A stretch of 64,000 nt of DNA from Saposhnikovia divaricata (taxonomy: Eukaryota > Streptophyta > Magnoliopsida > Apiales > Apiaceae), in contig CM071598.1 in assembly GCA_036435485.1 (NCBI GenBank), positions 120,530,148 to 120,594,147 on the forward strand. The letters run 5' to 3'. The notes under the pieces were generated by a model. That model ran no database searches, was not told where the DNA came from, and saw nothing but the letters and a program-made list of their open reading frames with translations. Numbering within the stretch: the stretch's first letter is position 1; each line of letters begins with the position of its first letter. Shown one piece after another: positions 58,831-64,000 of the stretch. The position numbers were made by a program, and so were the translations under genes.

Positions 58831-59367
58831 ACATAATCTCAAAGGAGTATAGCAACCTATATACATTTTCTTTGGGGTATTGCAGTAAGCATTTTAATCT
58901 ACCAGTGTATAACTAACAGAGTTTAAAGTTCATCAACATCAGTAGTTATTCATGAAAGGCAATGCACACAGTATTTATAGACTCAGAGTTTAGGACAAAA
59001 TAAACTAAGAGATGCTATAAATATGAACCAGTATCATGCTGTGTTAACTTTCTGCACAATTTAAGATTAGATCACAATAACTCAGAAAGATTCATGATTA
59101 ATTGCTGAGAATCATGCTTCATACATATTTCTTCATTGGTGTTTTCATTCAGACAAAAATCAACTCAGACTTCCCGGAGTTTATCAAACTTATTAACAGT
59201 GTATGACATACAGGCATGCTGATAGAGTTTAGCAGAGTTTGATAGAAAAACATGTTAACAGAGTATGCATAACAGAGTTTAATCAACAGAGTTCACTTAG
59301 CACTTAACAAATCAAGGAAATATGAGTAATACATTACATAAGTAAAATTTGAATCTAACCAACATTC

Positions 59368-62300
59368 CTAGTCAGAACCAGAGACCATTCCTAGTTCATT
59401 GACCAGTCTTGTAAATGTAGCTTCACTCAATGGTTTAGTGAAGATATCTGCAAGCTGTTGTTCTGTAGACACAAAATGTAGTTCAATATTCCCTTCTTCC
59501 ACATGTTCTCTGATGAAATGGTACCTTATGCTGATGTGCTTGGTCATTGAATGCTGTACTGGATTACCTGTCATAGCAATAGCACTTTGATTATCACAGT
59601 AAATAGGAATCTTACTGTACCTCAATCCATAATCCAGCAACTGATTCTTCATCCACAAGATTTGTGCACAACAGCTACCAGCTGCAATATACTCTGCTTC
59701 AGCTGTTGATGTAGAAATTGATTTCTGTTTCTTGCTATACCAAGAGACAATTCTGTCACCAAGAATTGACAACTTCCACTAGTGCTCTTTCTGTCAATCT
59801 TGCAGCCTGCAAAGTCTGCATCAGAATACCCAAGTAGCTTAAAATCTGATTCTCTGGGGTACCACAGACCTAATGATATGGTACCCTTGAGATACTTGAA
59901 GATTCTTTTCACAGCTGTCAGATATGGCTCTCTAGGATCTGCCTGAAACCTTGCACAAAGACAGGTTGCATACATGATATCAGGCCTACTAGCTGTCAAG
60001 TAAAGAAGAGATCCTATCATGCCTCTGTAGTTTGTCATATCCACTGAAGCTCCTGTGTCTTTGTCCAATTTAGTTGCTATTGCCATGGGAGTTGATGCAG
60101 ATGAACAGTCAAGCATACCAAATTTCTTAAGAAGATTTCTGGTATATTTTTCTTGATTAATGAAGATACCATCATCTGTTTGTTTCACCTGTAGGCCTAG
60201 AAAATAACTAAGCTCTCCCATCATGCTCATTTGATATCTGGACTGTATGAGCTTGGCAAACTTCTTACAGAGTTTATCATTAGTAGACCCAAAGATAATG
60301 TCATCAACATATATCTAAACTAAAAGGAGGTCACTTCCTTGATTGAAATAAAACAGAGTTTTGTCAATTGTACCTCTGTTGAATCCACTTTCTAGAAGAA
60401 ATTGAGCAAGTGTCTCATACCATGCTCTTGGTGCCTGCTTAAGTCCATATAGGGCCTTATCTAGCCTGTAGACATAATCTGGATATTTGGGGTCCACAAA
60501 ACCTGGTGGTTGTTCAACAAACACTTCTTCTTCAAGCTTCCCATTCAGAAAAGCACTTTTCACATCCATCTGGAACACTTTGAATTTCTTGTGAGAGACA
60601 TATGCTAGAAAAATTCTGATTGCCTCCAATCTTGCAACTGGAGCAAATGTTTCATCATAGTCCATTCCTTCCTGCTGTGAATAGCCTTTTGCTACCAGTC
60701 TAGCCTTGTTCCTTGTGATAACACCTTCACTGTCAGTCTTGTTTCTGAAAACCCATTTAGTACCAACAATAGATCTGTTCTTTGGCCTTGGTACAAGGGT
60801 CCAAACTTCATTCCTTTCAAATTCATTCAACTCTTCCTGCATTGCTGTTATCCAGTCAGCATCTTGAAGAGCTTCCTCCACTTTCTTTGGTTCATTCTTA
60901 GACAAGAATGCATGAAACAAACATTCACTTGCAGTGGCACTTCTTGTTTTCACTTTTGCATCTGGATCACCAATTATCAAATCAGGTGTATGTGATTTAG
61001 TCCATTTCCTAGCAGAAGGCAAATGACTTCTGTCAGCATGTGATCCTCCCCCTTGATCCATGCTTTCCTGATTTTGTTGTGGGCTTTCTTCATTTTCTGA
61101 GACTCCCCCTGAACTTGACTGCCCAGAGTCAGAATTTGAATTTTCAGTGTTTGAATCATCAGAGTTTGATCCAGATTTTTCAGTTGACTCAGTATCAGTG
61201 TTTGAGTCTTCATCTTGATCATGCTCCCCCTCAACTGGTTCTTCCCTTTGTTGTGGCTAAGAATTTTCTCCAGTGTTTACCAGTAGAGGTTCAGAGTTTG
61301 TTTCAACAGAGTCTGTCAGAATTGTTTGATCAGAGTTTACTTCAACAGAGTTTAAATCTTCATTTTCAAAGTTCAGTTGATCATATTCATCTATGTCTTC
61401 AAGTCCAGTTATCTTCTTGTCATCAAAAGACACATGTATAGATTCCATGATCACTTTAGTTCTCAGATTGTAAACTCTGAATGCCTTTGTTGACAGTGGA
61501 TAGCCAACAAAAATTCCTTCATCTGCCTTTAGCTCAAACTTGGTCAACTATTCAGGATGAGTCTTCATAACAAAGCATTTGCACCCGAAAATATGAAAGT
61601 ATTTCAGGTTAGGCTTCCTTTTCTTCACCATCTCATATGGTGTCTTTTCATGCTTATTGATCAGTGTAGCATTTTGAGTAAAACAAGCAGTTTGAACAGC
61701 TTCTGCCCAGAAATAAGTTGGCAATTTTGCTTCATCAAGCATAGTTCTGGTAGCTTCAATCAAGGTTCTATTTTTCCTTTCAACTACACCATTTTGTTGT
61801 GGTGTACCAGGTGCTGAAAATTCTTGCTTCACTCCATTGTCCTTGCAGAATTCTTCCATTGTTGCATTTCTGAACTCAGTTCCATTATCACTTCTGATGA
61901 TTCTGACTTTGTTACTTGATCCTTTGTCCAGAAGTTTCACATGCTCCATCAGAGTTAATGTAGTTTCATCCTTCTTTGCTAGAAAATACACCCAAGTGAA
62001 TCTAGTGTATTCATCAACAATGACTAAAGCATATTTCTTCCTTGCTATAGACATAACATTTACTGGACCAAAGAGATCAACATGCAGAAGATGATAAGGA
62101 TCAGTGATTGAAAATTCTGTCTTGCTCTTGAAAGATGACTTCCTTTGCTTGGCCTTTTGACATGAATCACATAGGCCATCAACATTTAACAGAGCCTTTG
62201 GGAGTCCTCTTACAAGATCCTTTCTGATCAATTCATTGATGTTGTTCAAGTTCAAATGTGAGAGTTTCTTGTGCCACTTCCAACTCTCTTCACTAGACAT

Positions 62301-62696
62301 TCTTGTAGACAGGCAAACAGCTTTTCCAACAGAGTCTATTAAGAGCTTGATTTCATAAATGTTGTTTTGCCTATTACCAACTAGAATAACCTTTCCTGTA
62401 GATTTGCTGATAACTTCACAATATTCAGGTTGAAAATCTACATGATATCCCTTGTCACAGATTTGACTCACAGATAGTAAGTCATGCTTGAGTCCTGGGA
62501 CATGAGCTACATTATTGATGATGACATTTCCAAGATTAATATTGCCATATCCCAATGTTCTTCCTACATTGCCATCACCATAGGAAACTTTTGGGCCAGC
62601 CTTCTTCTCATAGTCTGATAGCAGGGCTTTATTTCCAGTCATGTGTCCTGAACATCCACTGTCCACGACTAGGGTTGCCTCCCTGTTGCCCTGCAA
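59368..62696 (-). pseudogene. pol: C3 pol: protease, integrase, RT, RNase H; three stops and a frameshift
   Basis: On the minus strand from MQGNREATLVVDSG: protease (DSGCSGHMTG), GAG-pre-integrase (WHKKLSHLN, CDSCQKAK), integrase with D in HVDLFGP, D in RSDNGTEF and E in NGVVERKNRT, a Ser/Asp-rich linker, RT (KWVFRNK, FQMDVKSAFLNG, YGLKQAPRAW, YVDDIIFG) and RNase H (YSDADFAGCKIDRKSTSG, AEAEYIAAGSCC, CDNQSAIAM). TAG codons at 61548-61550, 61257-61259 and 60315-60317 share the frame. A 1-nt loss near 59767 shifts the last part, which ends at 59368. Catalytic residues are otherwise present, more complete than in C2. Confidence 0.93.
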
Positions 62697-62710
62697 TCAC
62701 AAGCAATTAC
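62680..62710 (-). other. Gag-pol junction of C3 with conserved stop and frame change
   Basis: Minus-strand CAGTAATTGCTTGTGATTGCAG joins gag (ending TAA) to pol in a different frame. C2 has the same layout (27431-27452, CAGTAATTGTTTGTGATTGC), so the arrangement is older than both copies. Confidence 0.7.
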
Positions 62711-64000
62711 TGAGGATTAGATTTAAGGATCCAGACTTGCTTGGATCCTTTGACATTCTTAACTTTGTTAGCTTTTGCAGCGGAATTAACATTATCAGAG
62801 TTTGAGCTAACAGTATCAGAGTTTACACCTGCAGTATTAACTTTAACCCATTTCAGATTGGGTTTCAGTTCATAGTAATTATGATAGATAGCATGATACT
62901 CTCTACAAGTATAAATGGAATGCCAAGTGCTTCCACAGTGTGTGCATAAAGTCTGTGGCTTAGTTCTAGCAAAATCCTTCTTTACCTCAGACTTGGAAGG
63001 TAAAGAATTTATATTTTTTTTTCTTGCAGAAATTTGCAAGATGCTTAGTACTACCACAGTTATGACATGTCTTTCTTGGAGCATAACTAGCAAGCATTGG
63101 TTTATTTCCTGAAGTGATGCCTACTTTTCCATTTCTGTTCTTATTTGACACTCCCTATTTCTTAACAGATTTTAACTCCTTCAGTTTATGTTTGAGTTGT
63201 TTATCTGTCATTGAACCAATATTAACCTGTTTAACACTAGTTTTTACTAGTTCACTTTTAACAGCTTCTTTTTCATTATCAGACAAAAATTTACTGGTTC
63301 CATGTACAAAATGAGGTCTGATTTTAACTTGATTTTGAAATCTTAGTTCATCTCCCTCATTATAACCTAGACCAACAGTGTCTGTTTGAAAAATCTGTTG
63401 AGTGTCCTTTCCAGAATTAGTCCAAGTCCTAATTTTCTTATTTGCTTCCTCCAACTCAGATTCTAGTTGTTTATATTTCTGAAGCAAATCCTGTTCTATA
63501 GAAACAGCATCATCTCTTTCTTTCTGAACTTGTTGCATGTTTTCAAGTTTTTCTTCAACAAGTTTATTTCTAACCTTAAGTTCAGAATTTTCAGATTTTA
63601 TCCTCTCATTCTCTAAAGTCTGATCCCTATAACTTATATGCAATGACTTAAGATAAATTCTTAATTGAGCAATGTCATCAATATTATAAGCATAGGTAGT
63701 TAGAGGTACCTGATTTTCAGAAGTTTCTGATTCAGTAGTAGCCATGAGAGCATAGTTCACTTCTTCATCAGAATCTGAAGTGTCTGCCCAATCTCTGCCT
63801 TTAGTGTAGAGTACCTTTCCAGTTTTACCCTTCTTACACTCAGGAGCATTGTGACCCATCTCCTTACACTTGTAGCAGAATTTCAGACTTATCCTTCTTC
63901 CCCCTAGAATCTCTCTTATCAGACTTCCTGAAGCTTTTTCTGTCTTCATTTGAGTCTCTAGAAAACCTTTTCCCTTTCTTGAAATTCTTGAAACCCATTT
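62707..64000 (-). pseudogene. gag: C3 gag, C-terminal two thirds, frame-shifted
   Basis: Three CCHC knuckles are visible: CYKCKEMGHNAPEC (about 63870), CHNCGSTKHLANFC (about 63060) and CTHCGSTWHSIYTC (about 62945). Between the first and second lies a long Glu/Lys/Leu helical region (ENERIKSENSELKVRNKLVE and QDLLQKYKQLESELEEANKK) that should form a coiled coil. Frame changes occur near 63900, near 63150 and at a run of nine A near 63010. Gag ends KGSKQVWILKSNPQ then TAA (62707-62709), and pol starts in another frame 11 bases on. CCHC plus coiled coil plus further CCHC is known for Sirevirus Gag. The capsid part is beyond the edge. Confidence 0.85.

Larger units (their letters stand above)
57075..59367 (-). 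other. C3 spacer between pol and ORF3
   Basis: 2.3 kb. The part from 59367 to about 58240 and the part from about 57350 to 57075 are colinear with the C2 spacer. About 58240 to 57350 has no counterpart in C2. It holds hairpin units (58683-58830), three 21-bp repeats (57280-57339), a 20-bp direct repeat (57429-57448, 57465-57484) and an opposite-strand frame (57611-57868). Confidence 0.8.
52810..64000 (-). mobile_element. Copia element C3 (Sirevirus-like), minus strand, runs off the right edge
   Basis: Read on the minus strand from the right edge: gag (64000-62707), pol (62696-59368), spacer with an opposite-strand frame, ORF3 (57074-53484), polypurine tract and 3' LTR (53329-52810). It is the same family as C2 by LTR, pol and ORF3 and is the better preserved copy of ORF3 and gag. 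Three stops and one frameshift in pol, one stop in ORF3 and frame changes in gag make it defective. The 5' LTR and gag N-terminus lie outside the window. Confidence 0.92.

Overview
The window is plant nuclear DNA made almost entirely of transposable elements; no intact host gene is visible. The evidence is the set of lineages: three Ty1/copia elements of Sirevirus type, several Ty3/gypsy elements (one a chromovirus of Tekay/Del type with 3 kb LTRs), giant solo LTRs, a broken PIF/Harbinger transposase and an AT-rich satellite. A flowering plant with a large, repeat-rich genome, probably a eudicot, fits best. The species cannot be named from the sequence.

Layout, left to right. 1-4380 is the worn-out internal region of an old gypsy element (A, + strand), followed by its 4.7 kb 3' LTR (4381-9089). 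9487-13961 is a PIF/Harbinger transposase remnant split by a 3.4 kb solo LTR (9896-13295, TSD GCCCG), with a small TRIM-like LTR/PBS fragment beside it. 13962-15384 is unassigned. 15385-15889 looks like a retroposed A-tailed sequence. About 15930-17600 is a tandem array with a period near 250 bp. From 17730 onward there is a nest of insertions. Copia C1 (17730-25942, +) is split by a 4.8 kb solo LTR (S1, 20824-25633, TSD TGGAG) and cut short where an old gypsy fragment (B, - strand) begins. B is split by copia C2 (26705-52098, +, TSD GATTC), and later by copia C3 (52810 to beyond the right edge, - strand). C2 is itself split in its reverse transcriptase by a complete gypsy element G (30061-41908, TSD ATCTG) and in its spacer by a 3.65 kb solo LTR (S2, 43963-47612, TSD TTGGT).

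C2 and C3 belong to one family. Their order is LTR, gag (CCHC knuckles and a coiled coil), protease-integrase-RT-RNase H, a structured spacer, a very large third reading frame (ORF3, about 1,200 codons), then LTR. ORF3 is the most interesting part. It has conserved N- and C-terminal regions joined by a low-complexity middle, nuclear-localisation-like clusters and a coiled coil, and no signal peptide or membrane segment. The spacer before ORF3 holds tandem hairpin units shared by both copies, and in C3 an extra segment of about 900 bp with a short reading frame on the opposite strand. The LTRs carry a conserved 10-bp hairpin whose half-site (AAACTCTG) recurs through the element. G has a short reading frame between its primer-binding site and gag, and unusual TA...CA termini.

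All large coding regions carry frameshifts, stops or deletions, so each copy looks defective as it stands. Domain and family calls rest on motif reading only; no database search was possible.
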